Assembly (NCBI RefSeq): GCF_000148725.1
Contig: NZ_GL476313.1
Location: forward strand, 1 to 64,000
Length of the DNA: 64,000 nt
Direction of reading: 5' to 3'
DNA from: Roseibium sp. TrichSKD4
GTDB lineage: Bacteria; Pseudomonadota; Alphaproteobacteria; Rhizobiales; Stappiaceae
Below, one piece after another: positions 1-8,185 of this stretch. Each line of letters starts with the position of its first letter. Position 1 is the first letter of the stretch. Position numbers and translations under genes: made by a program. A model generated the notes under the pieces. It searched no databases and had not been told where the DNA came from. It saw only the letters and a list, made by a program, of their open reading frames with translations.

Positions 1-2
1 GG

Positions 3-857
3 GTGTCTGCACCAGTAAACGTTCACTCCACCAACTGGGTGTGGGCGAACAAAAAAATCATGGACGAACTCGGAATCGCTCAGCCTCAAAACTGGGATGA
101 GTTTGTTGCTGCGCTTCAAAAGGTAAAAGACGCTGGCTATGTGGCGCTCGCACATGGCGGTCAGGCTTGGCAGGACGCAACCATCTTTGATGCTGTTGCC
201 ATGTCCACCGGTGGCCCTGAGTTCTATCAAAAAGCTTTTGTTGATCTGGACGAAGAAGCCCTCGGCTCTGATACCATGAAGGAAGCTTTTGACCGCATGG
301 CAACACTTCGCAGCTTTGTGGACGACAACTTCTCCGGCCGTGACTGGAATTTGGCAACAGCCATGGTGATCAACGACGAAGCCGCTTTCCAGCTGATGGG
401 CGATTGGGCGAAGGGCGAATTCCTCAACGCTGGCAAGACGCCGAACGTGGACTTCCTCTGCTACCGTTTCCCGGGCACACAGGCACAGGTCACCTTCAAC
501 TCTGACCAGTTCGCCATGTTTGACCAGAATGGTTCCGTCTCGAATGAGCAAGCTGCTCTTGCGGGCGCGATCCTGTCCCCGACCTTCCAGATCGCTTTCA
601 ACAAGGTGAAAGGCTCGGTTCCGGCACGTACAGATCTTGATGTCTCTGAACTGGATGCTTGCGGCCAACAGGGCTACGAGGAATTCAAGGCAGCCTCAGC
701 TTCTGGCAACCTCTACGGTTCTTTTGCTCACGGTCATGCAAACAAGGCCGCCGTCAAGAACGCCATGTATGACGTGGTTACAGCCCACTTCAACGGCGAG
801 TATGACAGCGCAGCCGCTGTTGATGAACTCGTAACCGCAGTTCAAATCAACAAGTAA
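3..857 (+). CDS. Sugar ABC transporter substrate-binding protein, 3' part (gene starts before the window)
   Basis: This is the C-terminal part of a periplasmic family-1 solute-binding protein. About 284 of roughly 415 expected residues are present, and the signal peptide lies outside the window. The GTG at position 3 is probably an internal valine rather than a start, because homologues continue upstream of the [13 protein letters not shown] segment. Recognisable family segments are [23 protein letters not shown] and MGDWAKGEF, which I associate with glucose-type (GtsA-like) binding proteins. Two permeases and an ATPase follow on the same strand, so it should deliver a sugar or sugar derivative to that transporter. 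A strong hairpin follows the stop. The substrate is not readable from sequence; glucose-type is inference. Confidence 0.85.
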   Translation: MSAPVNVHSTNWVWANKKIMDELGIAQPQNWDEFVAALQKVKDAGYVALAHGGQAWQDATIFDAVAMSTGGPEFYQKAFVDLDEEALGSDTMKEAFDRMATLRSFVDDNFSGRDWNLATAMVINDEAAFQLMGDWAKGEFLNAGKTPNVDFLCYRFPGTQAQVTFNSDQFAMFDQNGSVSNEQAALAGAILSPTFQIAFNKVKGSVPARTDLDVSELDACGQQGYEEFKAASASGNLYGSFAHGHANKAAVKNAMYDVVTAHFNGEYDSAAAVDELVTAVQINK

Positions 858-865
858 CCGACTGG

Positions 866-893
866 ACAGGGAGCGGGCTTCTCCGCTCCCTGT
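866..893 (+). terminator. Hairpin between binding protein and first permease (attenuator)
   Basis: A perfect 11-bp stem (ACAGGGAGCGG / CCGCTCCCTGT) with a 6-nt loop lies nine bases after the stop codon, followed by TTCTC. It lacks a long T-tract. It therefore probably protects the upstream mRNA end or terminates partially, giving more binding protein than permease. Confidence 0.7.
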
Positions 894-914
894 TTCTCTG
901 TCCGGAGACTCCCC

Positions 915-1820
915 ATGTCACATGCAGCGACGGAAAGCCGTCCAGCCCTGCTGGATCGGTTACGCGAAGCTTTACCCAAAATCGTATTAAGCCCGACAGT
1001 CGCGATCGTCGCGGTCTTCGTCTATGGCTTCATTGCCTTTACGGTCTATCTGTCCTTCACCAACAGCCGGATTCTGCCATCCTTTGATCTCGTTGGATGG
1101 AAAAATTACGAACTTCTGTTCAAGATCCGCGCTTGGGACATTGCCGTTTCAAACTTGCTTGTTTTTGGCGTTCTCTACATCGTCATTTGCTGTGCGCTCG
1201 GCCTTTTACTCGCGATCCTTCTGGACCAGCGCATTCGGGCAGAGGGCTTTATCCGGACAATCTATCTTTACCCAATGGCGCTCAGCTTCATTGTGACCGG
1301 AATTGCCTGGAAGTGGTTTCTGGATCCAGGCATCGGTCTGGAAGCTGTTGTCCAAGGCTGGGGATTTGAAAGTTTCAAATTCGGCTGGATCAAGGACCGC
1401 GACATGGCGATCTACACGATCGTGATCGCAGCCGTCTGGCAAACGTCCGGCTTCGTGATGGCCATGTTCTTGGCTGGCCTGCGCGGCATCGACAGTGAAA
1501 TGCTGAAAGCCGCCCAGATCGACGGGGCATCGACTTTTGCCCTTTATCGCCGAATCGTGATCCCTCAGCTGCGCCCGGCCTTCATGTCAGCCTTCGTGGT
1601 GCTCGCCCACATGGCAATCAAGTCCTATGACCTTGTGATCGCCCTGACCGGCGGCGGCCCCGGAACGGCAACGGAAGTTCCGGCAACTTTCATGTATTCC
1701 TACACATTCACACGGAACCAGATGGGCATTGGCGCGGCCTCTGCAGTGATCATGCTCATGACGATTGCCGCTATCATCGTGCCCTATCTCTGGTCCGAAC
1801 TGAGGGAGAAAAAGCAATGA
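915..1820 (+). CDS. CUT1 sugar ABC transporter permease, MalF/UgpA type
   Basis: A 301-residue inner-membrane permease with about six hydrophobic segments. The EAA cytoplasmic loop is visible near residue 200 (EMLKAAQIDGAST, then FALYRRIVIPQL); this loop docks on the ATPase subunit. A purine-rich GGAG sequence precedes the ATG at a good distance. Its last four bases overlap the start of the next permease (ATGA), so the two subunits should be translationally coupled. Family and length fit GtsB/MalF-like carbohydrate permeases. With its neighbours it forms a complete binding-protein-dependent importer. Confidence 0.93.
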   Translation: MSHAATESRPALLDRLREALPKIVLSPTVAIVAVFVYGFIAFTVYLSFTNSRILPSFDLVGWKNYELLFKIRAWDIAVSNLLVFGVLYIVICCALGLLLAILLDQRIRAEGFIRTIYLYPMALSFIVTGIAWKWFLDPGIGLEAVVQGWGFESFKFGWIKDRDMAIYTIVIAAVWQTSGFVMAMFLAGLRGIDSEMLKAAQIDGASTFALYRRIVIPQLRPAFMSAFVVLAHMAIKSYDLVIALTGGGPGTATEVPATFMYSYTFTRNQMGIGAASAVIMLMTIAAIIVPYLWSELREKKQ

Positions 1821-2692
1821 GCGCTTCCTCTAGTGCAAAATCCGGCATCAACTTCGGACGGTATATTCTCTACACGCTTTTGGCCCTCTTTTGCATTTAC
1901 TACCTGCTGCCACTCTATGTGATGGTTGTGAACTCGCTGAAGCCACTGTCGGAAATCACCTCCGGCGGCATGATGTCCTTGCCTCAGGAACTGACCTTTG
2001 CCCCTTGGCAGAATGCCTGGTCCAAAGCGCAAGTAGGTGTAGAAGCGACGGGACTCCGTCCTTACTTCATCAACTCCATCCAGATGGTCGTACCGGCCGT
2101 AGCGCTTTCCACCCTGCTGGGCGCACTTAATGGATACGTTCTGACCAAATGGCAGTTCCGCGGATCAACGATTCTGTTCGGTCTTCTGCTTTTTGGTTGC
2201 TTCATCCCGTTCCAGATCGTCCTGATCCCGATGGCACGCATGTTGGGTCTGATGGGCCTTGCAGGCAGCGTTCCCGGCCTAATCTTCGTCCACCTAGTCT
2301 ACGGCATAGGCTTCTCGACGCTCTATTTCCGCAACTACTATGCGGCTTTCCCGACGGAGCTTGTTCGGGCCGCCCAAATCGATGGCGCCGGTTTTTTCAC
2401 CATCTTCTGGCGTATTCTGCTACCGTCCTCCGGGCCAATTGCGGTTGTCTGCATCATCTGGCAGTTCACCAACATCTGGAATGACTTCCTGTTTGGCGCA
2501 TCCTTCTCCGACTTTGACAGTCAGCCGATGACGGTCGCCCTGAACAATCTGGTGCAGTCCTCCACGGGCGTGAAGGAATACAACGTTCACTTTGCAGGCG
2601 CGATCATGGCCGCGCTTCCCACCCTCCTCGTTTACATCGTCGCAGGCCGCTATTTCGTTCGCGGGCTGATGGCCGGCTCGGTTAAAGGATAA
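1817..2692 (+). CDS. CUT1 sugar ABC transporter permease, MalG/UgpE type
   Basis: A 291-residue second permease of the importer. It has an N-terminal membrane segment, a periplasmic loop and a conserved EAA loop near residue 195 (ELVRAAQIDGAGF, then FTIFWRILLPSS). The C-terminus, GLMAGSVKG, is typical of MalG-type subunits. It starts inside the stop of the preceding gene (ATGA) and ends only four bases before the ATPase gene. It pairs with the MalF-type protein to form the membrane channel. Confidence 0.93.
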   Translation: MSASSSAKSGINFGRYILYTLLALFCIYYLLPLYVMVVNSLKPLSEITSGGMMSLPQELTFAPWQNAWSKAQVGVEATGLRPYFINSIQMVVPAVALSTLLGALNGYVLTKWQFRGSTILFGLLLFGCFIPFQIVLIPMARMLGLMGLAGSVPGLIFVHLVYGIGFSTLYFRNYYAAFPTELVRAAQIDGAGFFTIFWRILLPSSGPIAVVCIIWQFTNIWNDFLFGASFSDFDSQPMTVALNNLVQSSTGVKEYNVHFAGAIMAALPTLLVYIVAGRYFVRGLMAGSVKG

Positions 2693-2696
2693 GACA

Positions 2697-3806
2697 ATGG
2701 GCTTTCTCGACATCAAGAACGCGACCAAGTCCTATGGCGCCGTCAAGGTCCTGCACGAGACCAACATTTCCATCGAGGAAGGTGAGTTTCTGGTGCTCGT
2801 CGGTCCGTCCGGCTGCGGAAAGTCGACCCTTCTCAACATGATCGCGGGCCTTGAGGATATCACGTCCGGTGAAATCGCCATCAAGGGCCGCAGTATGAAC
2901 GGTGTAAAGCCGGCGGAGCGGAACATCGCCATGGTGTTCCAGTCCTACGCGCTTTACCCGAACATGACCGTGAAGGGGAACATCTCCTTCGGCATGGAAA
3001 TGCATGGCATGCCAAAGGAACAGCGTGAACCGCGCATTGCGCAGGTTGCCGACCTCCTGCAGATCAGCCATCTGCTGGACCGCAAGCCGGGGCAGCTTTC
3101 CGGTGGGCAGCGCCAGCGTGTTGCCATGGGCCGTGCGTTAGTTCGCGAGCCGGATGTTTTCCTGTTCGACGAACCGCTGTCCAACCTTGATGCCAAGCTG
3201 CGCGTCGACATGCGCACGGAAATCAAGAAACTGCACCAGAAGCTCGGCACGACGATTGTCTATGTGACCCACGACCAGATCGAGGCGCTGACATTGTCGA
3301 CCCGCATTGCCGTGATGTTCGGCGGATATGTCCAGCAGCTAGGCACCCCGAAGGAAATCTACGACGATCCGGCCAACATGTTCGTGGCAGGCTTCATGGG
3401 CTCTCCGTCCATGAACTTGTTTCCGGCGAAGATCGTTGCAGGCGCCAATGGTCCTGCGGCAGAGGTCACGCTGCAGGCTGGGCAGACTGCCCAGATCCCG
3501 TTTGCCAACGGCGCGATGTCCTCCCACGAAGGACGAGAGATCATTCTAGGCCTGCGCCCGGAAGCCATCACCGACAAGGACGGCGCGGACCGCAACTCCC
3601 AGTCCGTTCATATCGTAGAATGTCCGGTGGAAGTTACTGAACCGGCAGGCTCCGACACCTTCGTTGTCACGCAGATTGGCGGCAAGGACGTAACGGGTCG
3701 TTTCCGTGCCGATGTGAACGTCAAGGCGGGCGAAACCTTCCCGTTTGCCTTCAACATGGAAAAGGCTGTCGTCTTCGATCCGAAGACGGAAGACCGTATT
3801 CGCTGA
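2697..3806 (+). CDS. Sugar ABC transporter ATP-binding protein, UgpC/MalK type
   Basis: A 369-residue ATPase with a full set of canonical motifs: Walker A GPSGCGKST near residue 37, signature LSGGQRQR near 135, Walker B and D-loop FLFDEPLSNLD near 158, and switch histidine in VTHDQIEA near 190. The C-terminal third is the OB-fold regulatory (TOBE) domain of MalK/UgpC proteins. Two copies would drive the two permeases encoded directly upstream. It is the last gene before a hairpin terminator, so the transporter is probably its own transcription unit with read-through into the catabolic genes. Confidence 0.94.
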   Translation: MGFLDIKNATKSYGAVKVLHETNISIEEGEFLVLVGPSGCGKSTLLNMIAGLEDITSGEIAIKGRSMNGVKPAERNIAMVFQSYALYPNMTVKGNISFGMEMHGMPKEQREPRIAQVADLLQISHLLDRKPGQLSGGQRQRVAMGRALVREPDVFLFDEPLSNLDAKLRVDMRTEIKKLHQKLGTTIVYVTHDQIEALTLSTRIAVMFGGYVQQLGTPKEIYDDPANMFVAGFMGSPSMNLFPAKIVAGANGPAAEVTLQAGQTAQIPFANGAMSSHEGREIILGLRPEAITDKDGADRNSQSVHIVECPVEVTEPAGSDTFVVTQIGGKDVTGRFRADVNVKAGETFPFAFNMEKAVVFDPKTEDRIR

Positions 3807-3814
3807 CAAAATGA

Positions 3815-3846
3815 AGAGCGCGGCAACTTGTTCGCGCTTTTCTTTT
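3815..3846 (+). terminator. Probable rho-independent terminator after the ABC transporter genes
   Basis: The stem AGCGCG/CGCGCT (3817-3822 with 3833-3838) has a 10-nt loop and is followed at once by a T-rich run (TTTCTTTT). It lies nine bases after the ATPase stop codon. A promoter follows directly, which separates the transporter and enzyme transcription units. Confidence 0.6.
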
Positions 3847-3873
3847 GACAAAAATTGGAACGTTCCATAAACT
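3845..3873 (+). promoter_or_regulatory. Promoter with LacI-type operator for the catabolic genes
   Basis: A consensus -35 box TTGACA (3845-3850) is separated by 17 bp from a -10-like TAAACT (3868-3873). The spacer contains the perfect 12-bp palindrome TGGAACGTTCCA (3856-3867) with a central CG, the usual form of LacI/GalR-family operators. A repressor bound here would block RNA polymerase directly. The obvious candidate is the LacI-family regulator encoded at 9354-10361, the last gene of this run. The box and palindrome are seen; the pairing with that regulator is inference. Confidence 0.65.
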
Positions 3874-3901
3874 AATAACGGCAAATCAGTCAGGACCAAA
3901 A

Positions 3902-5380
3902 ATGTCACTGGATATCGTGATCATCGGAAGTGGAATGGGAGGGGCGAGCGTCGCAGCAGGCCTCGCACCAACCGGTGCCCGCATAACGATTCTGGAACGT
4001 GGACATCAGATCCCTGACACCGCCCCCGCCCGTGACCCTTGGCGGATCTACACAAACAGTGCCTTCCGCTCGAAGGAAACCTGGCTGGATGAAACCGGCA
4101 GATCTTTTGAGCCGGGCAACTACTACAACGTTGGTGGCAACACGAAGCTCTACGGCGCAGTGCTCATCCGCTACCGACAAGAAGACTTTGGGGTCCTTGA
4201 GCACTTTGACGGCATCTCGCCCGCCTGGCCAATTGCCTATGAAGAACTGGCCCCATGGTATGAACGGGCTGAACAGCTGTTTCAGGTGCGTGGAGACCAC
4301 ACAACCGACAAGACCGAACCTCCTCACGATGGTAGCTATCCGTTTCAGCCGGTTCCTGACGAGCCAGCGATTGCAGACGTCCGTGCCCGACTGAAAAAGG
4401 CTGGTGTATCGCCCTTCACCCTGCCGCTTGGCGTCGACATCGACACTTGGCTAAAAGCGGGGAAAACCGGCTGGGACGGGTATCCAGATCTTAGATGCGG
4501 CAAGATGGATGCCGAGACTTGCGCGCTAAAAGAGGCATTGAACCACGACAATGTGTCTCTGGTCACGGGTGCGCATGTTCAACACCTGTCGGCAGACCCA
4601 GAAACACAGGGCATTTCCGAAGTCACGTTTGAAAAAGACGGCGAAGCACATACGCTCAAGGCGGGGACGTTCATCCTTTGCGCTGGAGCCGTTCAATCTG
4701 CAGCCCTCTTGTTGAAGTCCGGTCTCGCCAATTCGTCCGACTATGTCGGGCGCTGCTTTATGAACCACAATGCAACGGCGGTGATCGGCATAGACCCGCG
4801 TTTCCAGAACAATGCTGTCTATCAGAAAACCTTCGGCCTGAATGATTGGTATCTTGATGATGGAGAAACCGGAAAGCCGCTCGGAAATGTCCAGCTTCTT
4901 GGCCGCGTGACGCCGGACATTTTGAAGATACAGGTGCCAAGCCTGCCGATGCTTGCCGCTCGCTGGATTTCAGACCACGCCATCGACATGTATCTCATTT
5001 CTGAGGATTTGCCAGACCCAGAGAGCCGGGTGGCTCTCAAGGGAGACCAGATCCAGCTGATCTGGCGGCGATCTAACATGACGGCTCACCACAAGCTTCT
5101 GGCCAAGACAAAGGCCACGCTGAAGGCTGCCGGTTTTCCGTTGGTGCTTTCTCGCCTGTTTGACGGAAGGGTTCCGTCCCACCAGTGCGGAACCGTGCGG
5201 ATGGGCCTTGATCCAAAGACCTCGGTTCTCGATCCGAACTGTCGAAGCTGGGACCATCCGAACCTTTATGTGACGGATGCAGGTGCCTTGCCGACCTCCG
5301 CCGCCGTCAATCCGTCCCTGACCGTAGCTGCCCTCGCGCTGCGAACAGCAAGTACAATTCAAAAGGAACTTGGCGCATGA
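3902..5380 (+). CDS. GMC-family FAD-dependent sugar/alcohol oxidoreductase
   Basis: A 492-residue flavoprotein of the glucose-methanol-choline family. The FAD-binding Rossmann motif is at the N-terminus (IIGSGMGGASVAAGL), with the family active-site segment near the C-terminus (HQCGTVRMG, then the AAVNPSLT segment). Oxidation of a hydroxyl on a sugar or polyol is the expected reaction, with electrons leaving through FAD. The ATG at 3902 is chosen because an upstream TTG in the same frame is part of the -35 box. It overlaps the next gene by ATGA. It resembles the catalytic subunit type of glycoside/sugar 3-dehydrogenases more than choline dehydrogenase, but I cannot assign a substrate. No Tat signal is visible, so it looks cytoplasmic. 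Confidence 0.85.
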   Translation: MSLDIVIIGSGMGGASVAAGLAPTGARITILERGHQIPDTAPARDPWRIYTNSAFRSKETWLDETGRSFEPGNYYNVGGNTKLYGAVLIRYRQEDFGVLEHFDGISPAWPIAYEELAPWYERAEQLFQVRGDHTTDKTEPPHDGSYPFQPVPDEPAIADVRARLKKAGVSPFTLPLGVDIDTWLKAGKTGWDGYPDLRCGKMDAETCALKEALNHDNVSLVTGAHVQHLSADPETQGISEVTFEKDGEAHTLKAGTFILCAGAVQSAALLLKSGLANSSDYVGRCFMNHNATAVIGIDPRFQNNAVYQKTFGLNDWYLDDGETGKPLGNVQLLGRVTPDILKIQVPSLPMLAARWISDHAIDMYLISEDLPDPESRVALKGDQIQLIWRRSNMTAHHKLLAKTKATLKAAGFPLVLSRLFDGRVPSHQCGTVRMGLDPKTSVLDPNCRSWDHPNLYVTDAGALPTSAAVNPSLTVAALALRTASTIQKELGA

Positions 5381-6135
5381 GCAAGGTTGCCTTGATCACC
5401 GGAGGTCAATCCGGCATTGGGCTTGGCATTGCAAAGGCGCTCGCAGGCGCTGGATACCGCGTCGCTCTTGCTGCCGAACGCGCATCAGATGATGTGGTCG
5501 TCAAAGACGCCCTCGCAGAATTGGGAAGCCCAGCCGCCTATTTTCAACATGACCTCGCCCAAATCAAAGCCATCCCGGCGCTGCTGGACACCGTCGAGAC
5601 GCAGCATGGGCCGGTCACAACATTTGTGTCGAATGCCGGAGTTCCTGCCAAGGTACGAGGTGATCTTCTCGACATGACGCCGGACAGTTTCGACTTCGTC
5701 ATGGACATCAACCTGCGCGGGGCGTTCTTTCTCGCACAAGAGGTGGCGCGGCGCATTGTTAGCACCCGGTCTCCGGACTATCGCTCCCTTTCTTTCATCA
5801 CATCGGTGAGCGCTGAAATGGTGTCGGTCGAGCGCGGTGAATACTGCATCTCCAAGGCAGCCTCCTCCATGATGGCCCGCCTGTTCGCAGCCCGTCTGGC
5901 TCCACATGACATTGGCGTCTTCGAATTGCGGCCCGGCATCATCGAGACCGGCATGACGGCGGCGGTGAAGGACAAATACACCGCCCGCATTGAAGACGGG
6001 CTCATTCCAGCTTGTCGCTGGGGCAAACCTGCCGATATCGGCTCAATCATCCTGTCGCTTGCCGAGGGCCAGATGGCCTTCGCCACCGGGTCCGTGATCC
6101 CGGTTGATGGCGGCCTGTCCATTCCGCGTCTTTGA
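5377..6135 (+). CDS. Short-chain dehydrogenase/reductase (SDR)
   Basis: A 252-residue classical SDR. It has the N-terminal TGGQSGIGLGIA nucleotide-binding motif near residue 8, NAG near residue 86 (SNAGVPAK), catalytic Ser in SFITSVSAE near 140 and YCISK near 155 (Tyr-x-x-x-Lys). The C-terminus, PVDGGLSIPR, is typical of FabG-like enzymes. It should interconvert a ketone and an alcohol using NAD(P)(H). It is translationally coupled to the GMC gene upstream and lies 9 bp before a second GMC gene. That order suggests consecutive redox steps on one carbohydrate-derived compound. The exact substrate is unknown. Confidence 0.88.
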   Translation: MSKVALITGGQSGIGLGIAKALAGAGYRVALAAERASDDVVVKDALAELGSPAAYFQHDLAQIKAIPALLDTVETQHGPVTTFVSNAGVPAKVRGDLLDMTPDSFDFVMDINLRGAFFLAQEVARRIVSTRSPDYRSLSFITSVSAEMVSVERGEYCISKAASSMMARLFAARLAPHDIGVFELRPGIIETGMTAAVKDKYTARIEDGLIPACRWGKPADIGSIILSLAEGQMAFATGSVIPVDGGLSIPRL

Positions 6136-6144
6136 GGAAAGAAA

Positions 6145-7794
6145 ATGGCTCAAGGCTATGACTACATCATCATTGGCGGCGGCAGCGCAGGGTCCGTCAT
6201 TGCCGCAAGGCTGACCGAAAACCCGGATGTAAACGTCCTGCTTCTGGAAGCAGGCGGAAGCGACCGGCACCCCTTTTATCACCTGCCCGCCGGCTTTGCG
6301 AAAATGACCAAGGGCATTGGCTCCTGGGGCTGGCACACGGTTCCGCAAAAGAACATGCTGAACCGCGTCTTTCGTTATACGCAGGCCAAGGTGATCGGCG
6401 GCGGTTCTTCCATCAACGCCCAGATCTACACCCGTGGCAATGCGCGCGACTATGACGAGTGGCGGCAGATGGGCTGTGAGGGCTGGGGGTATGACGACGT
6501 CTTGCCCTATTTCCGCAAAGCCGAGGACAACGACACTTTCGACAACAAGTATCATGGCAAGGGAGGTCCGCTCGGCGTCTCGAAACCTTGCGCACCCCTG
6601 CCCATTTGCGAGGCCTATTTCGAAGCGGCCAAGGCACTTGGTATTCCGTTCAATGAAGATGTCACCGGCGAAAAGCAGGATGGTGCCGCCTATTATCAGC
6701 TGACCCAGCGCAATGCCCGCCGGTCCTCCGCTGCCATGGCCTATCTTGCCCCCAACAGGGGTCGCAAGAACCTTAACGTCCAGTTGGGCGCGAATGTCCA
6801 CCGGATCAGTGTCGAAGCTGGCCGGGCAACGGGCGTAGAGCTGGTTGACGGGACAAAACTGATAGCCAGCACCGAGGTCATCCTCGCCAGCGGGGCGATC
6901 GGCGCACCCCGCCTCCTGCAGCTTTCAGGCATTGGTCCGGCAGACGAGCTTAAGGCCCTTGGCATCGATGTCGTTCTGGATCAGCCGCAAGTCGGAGCAA
7001 ACCTGCAAGATCATCTGGATCTTTACTGCATCTGTGAAGTCAACGGACCGCACACCTATGACCGTTTCGCGAAGCCGCACATGTCGGTTCTGGCGGGTCT
7101 TCAGTATATCTTCACCCGCAAGGGCCCTGTTTCCTCCAGCCTCTTTGAAACGGGAGGCTTTTGGTATGCCGACCCCGAAGCCCGCTCTCCAGACCTGCAG
7201 TTCCATCTGGGGCTTGGGACCGGCATCGAAGCCGGCGTTGCTTCAATGCCGGATGGCGGTGTCACTCTGAATTCGTGCTATCTGCGTCCGCGCTCCAGAG
7301 GATCGGTGCGCTTGCAAAGCGCGGACCCGTCAGTAGAACCGTTGGTTGATCCCAATTATCTCGATGATCCGCAGGATCGGGAAATGTCCATCCGCGGCCT
7401 GAAGCTCACCCAGGAGATCATGTCGCAAACGCCGCTCAAGCCCTTCATTCGCGCTGAGCGCCTTCCAGGGCCTGATGTCAAAACCGATCAGGACTATTTC
7501 GAGTTCATCTGCCAGCACTCCAAGACATCCCACCACCCAGCCGGCACCTGCCGGATGGGTGTGGACGCAAAAGCCGTGGTTGATCCGCGCTTGCGGTTCA
7601 ATGGAATGGCAGGCCTCAGGATCGCCGATGCCTCCATCATGCCGAATGTCATTTCATCCAACACCAACGCAGCCGCGATCATGATTGGCGAAAAAGCCGC
7701 CGACATGATCAAGCAAGATAATGGTTTGAACCAAGGAAAACAGCCAAATGATCCGCCACATCGTTCTCGTCAAATTCAAGCCGGATGTCAGTGA
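6145..7794 (+). CDS. GMC-family oxidoreductase, choline/alcohol dehydrogenase-like
   Basis: A 549-residue flavoenzyme with the N-terminal FAD motif (IIGGGSAGSVIAARL), the GMC signature region (KVIGGGSSINAQIYTRG near residue 85), and a C-terminal catalytic segment HHPAGTCRMG followed by SSNTNAAAIMIGEKAADMI. It is closer to the choline/long-chain alcohol dehydrogenase branch than the first GMC protein of this operon. It has a good AGGAAAG ribosome site. The last about 16 codons overlap the start of the Dabb gene (7748) by 47 bp, so the C-terminal tail beyond the family end is probably non-essential. Substrate not assignable. Confidence 0.87.
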   Translation: MAQGYDYIIIGGGSAGSVIAARLTENPDVNVLLLEAGGSDRHPFYHLPAGFAKMTKGIGSWGWHTVPQKNMLNRVFRYTQAKVIGGGSSINAQIYTRGNARDYDEWRQMGCEGWGYDDVLPYFRKAEDNDTFDNKYHGKGGPLGVSKPCAPLPICEAYFEAAKALGIPFNEDVTGEKQDGAAYYQLTQRNARRSSAAMAYLAPNRGRKNLNVQLGANVHRISVEAGRATGVELVDGTKLIASTEVILASGAIGAPRLLQLSGIGPADELKALGIDVVLDQPQVGANLQDHLDLYCICEVNGPHTYDRFAKPHMSVLAGLQYIFTRKGPVSSSLFETGGFWYADPEARSPDLQFHLGLGTGIEAGVASMPDGGVTLNSCYLRPRSRGSVRLQSADPSVEPLVDPNYLDDPQDREMSIRGLKLTQEIMSQTPLKPFIRAERLPGPDVKTDQDYFEFICQHSKTSHHPAGTCRMGVDAKAVVDPRLRFNGMAGLRIADASIMPNVISSNTNAAAIMIGEKAADMIKQDNGLNQGKQPNDPPHRSRQIQAGCQ

Positions 7795-8062
7795 AGGCAC
7801 AATCGACAAAATTTTCTCTGAACTCCACGACATCAAGGACAAGCTTCCCGGCGTTCTGTCGATCACATCTGGAAAAAGCGAAAGCCCGGAAAAGATCGAG
7901 CGCGGCTATATGCATGGCTTTGTCGCCGACTTTGCCGATTGGGACACGCTTGCCGCCTATCAGGCCCACCCGGACCACAAAGCAGTCGGCGCGCAGCTTG
8001 TCGCCAATGCCGTTGGCGGCATCGACGGCATCCTTGTTCTCGATATTCCAGTTGCTGACTAG
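7748..8062 (+). CDS. Dabb-family (stress-responsive alpha/beta barrel) protein
   Basis: A 104-residue small protein with the Dabb-family pattern: an N-terminal strand (MIRHIVLVKFK), helix, a central P-G-V segment (LPGVLSITSG), and the YxAHPDHxAV segment near residue 80. Such proteins form dimeric alpha/beta barrels and are often encoded among catabolic enzymes; a few act as small cyclases or isomerases. An AAGGAAAA ribosome site inside the end of the GMC gene supports the start at 7748. Catalytic activity is not evident from sequence. Its presence inside the operon suggests a role in the same pathway. Confidence 0.8.
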   Translation: MIRHIVLVKFKPDVSEGTIDKIFSELHDIKDKLPGVLSITSGKSESPEKIERGYMHGFVADFADWDTLAAYQAHPDHKAVGAQLVANAVGGIDGILVLDIPVAD

Positions 8063-8163
8063 AGCACGTCTCGCATTCACTGAATCACTCGACGTGCTCT
8101 AAATATCTGATTTGGAGCATTTCTTGACGGCGAACCGGTATCCACTTCGCCTGGAAATGCTCT
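8061..8163. repeat. Pair of intergenic palindromic repeat elements
   Basis: Two hairpins lie back to back. The first has 10-bp arms, AGAGCACGTC (8061-8070) with GACGTGCTCT (8091-8100). The second has outer arms GAGCATTTC/GAAATGCTC (8115-8162) and an inner GGCGA/TCGCC pair around a CCGGTATCCAC core. The second looks like the dispersed GAGCAT-type palindromes common between genes in Hyphomicrobiales. They lie inside the operon between the Dabb and DUF993 genes. Confidence 0.55.
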
Positions 8164-8185
8164 TAGGCCACAAGGCACAAAACCC

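Noticed and set aside
3845-3901. Possible 19-residue N-terminal extension of the first GMC enzyme from a TTG
   Set aside because: The TTG is part of the -35 box of a good promoter, and the conserved FAD-binding strand starts just after ATG 3902.
6043-6801. A 252-codon minus-strand open frame opposite the second GMC gene
   Set aside because: It is antisense to a protein with clear FAD and GMC motifs, has no family-like sequence, and arises from GC-rich codon bias.
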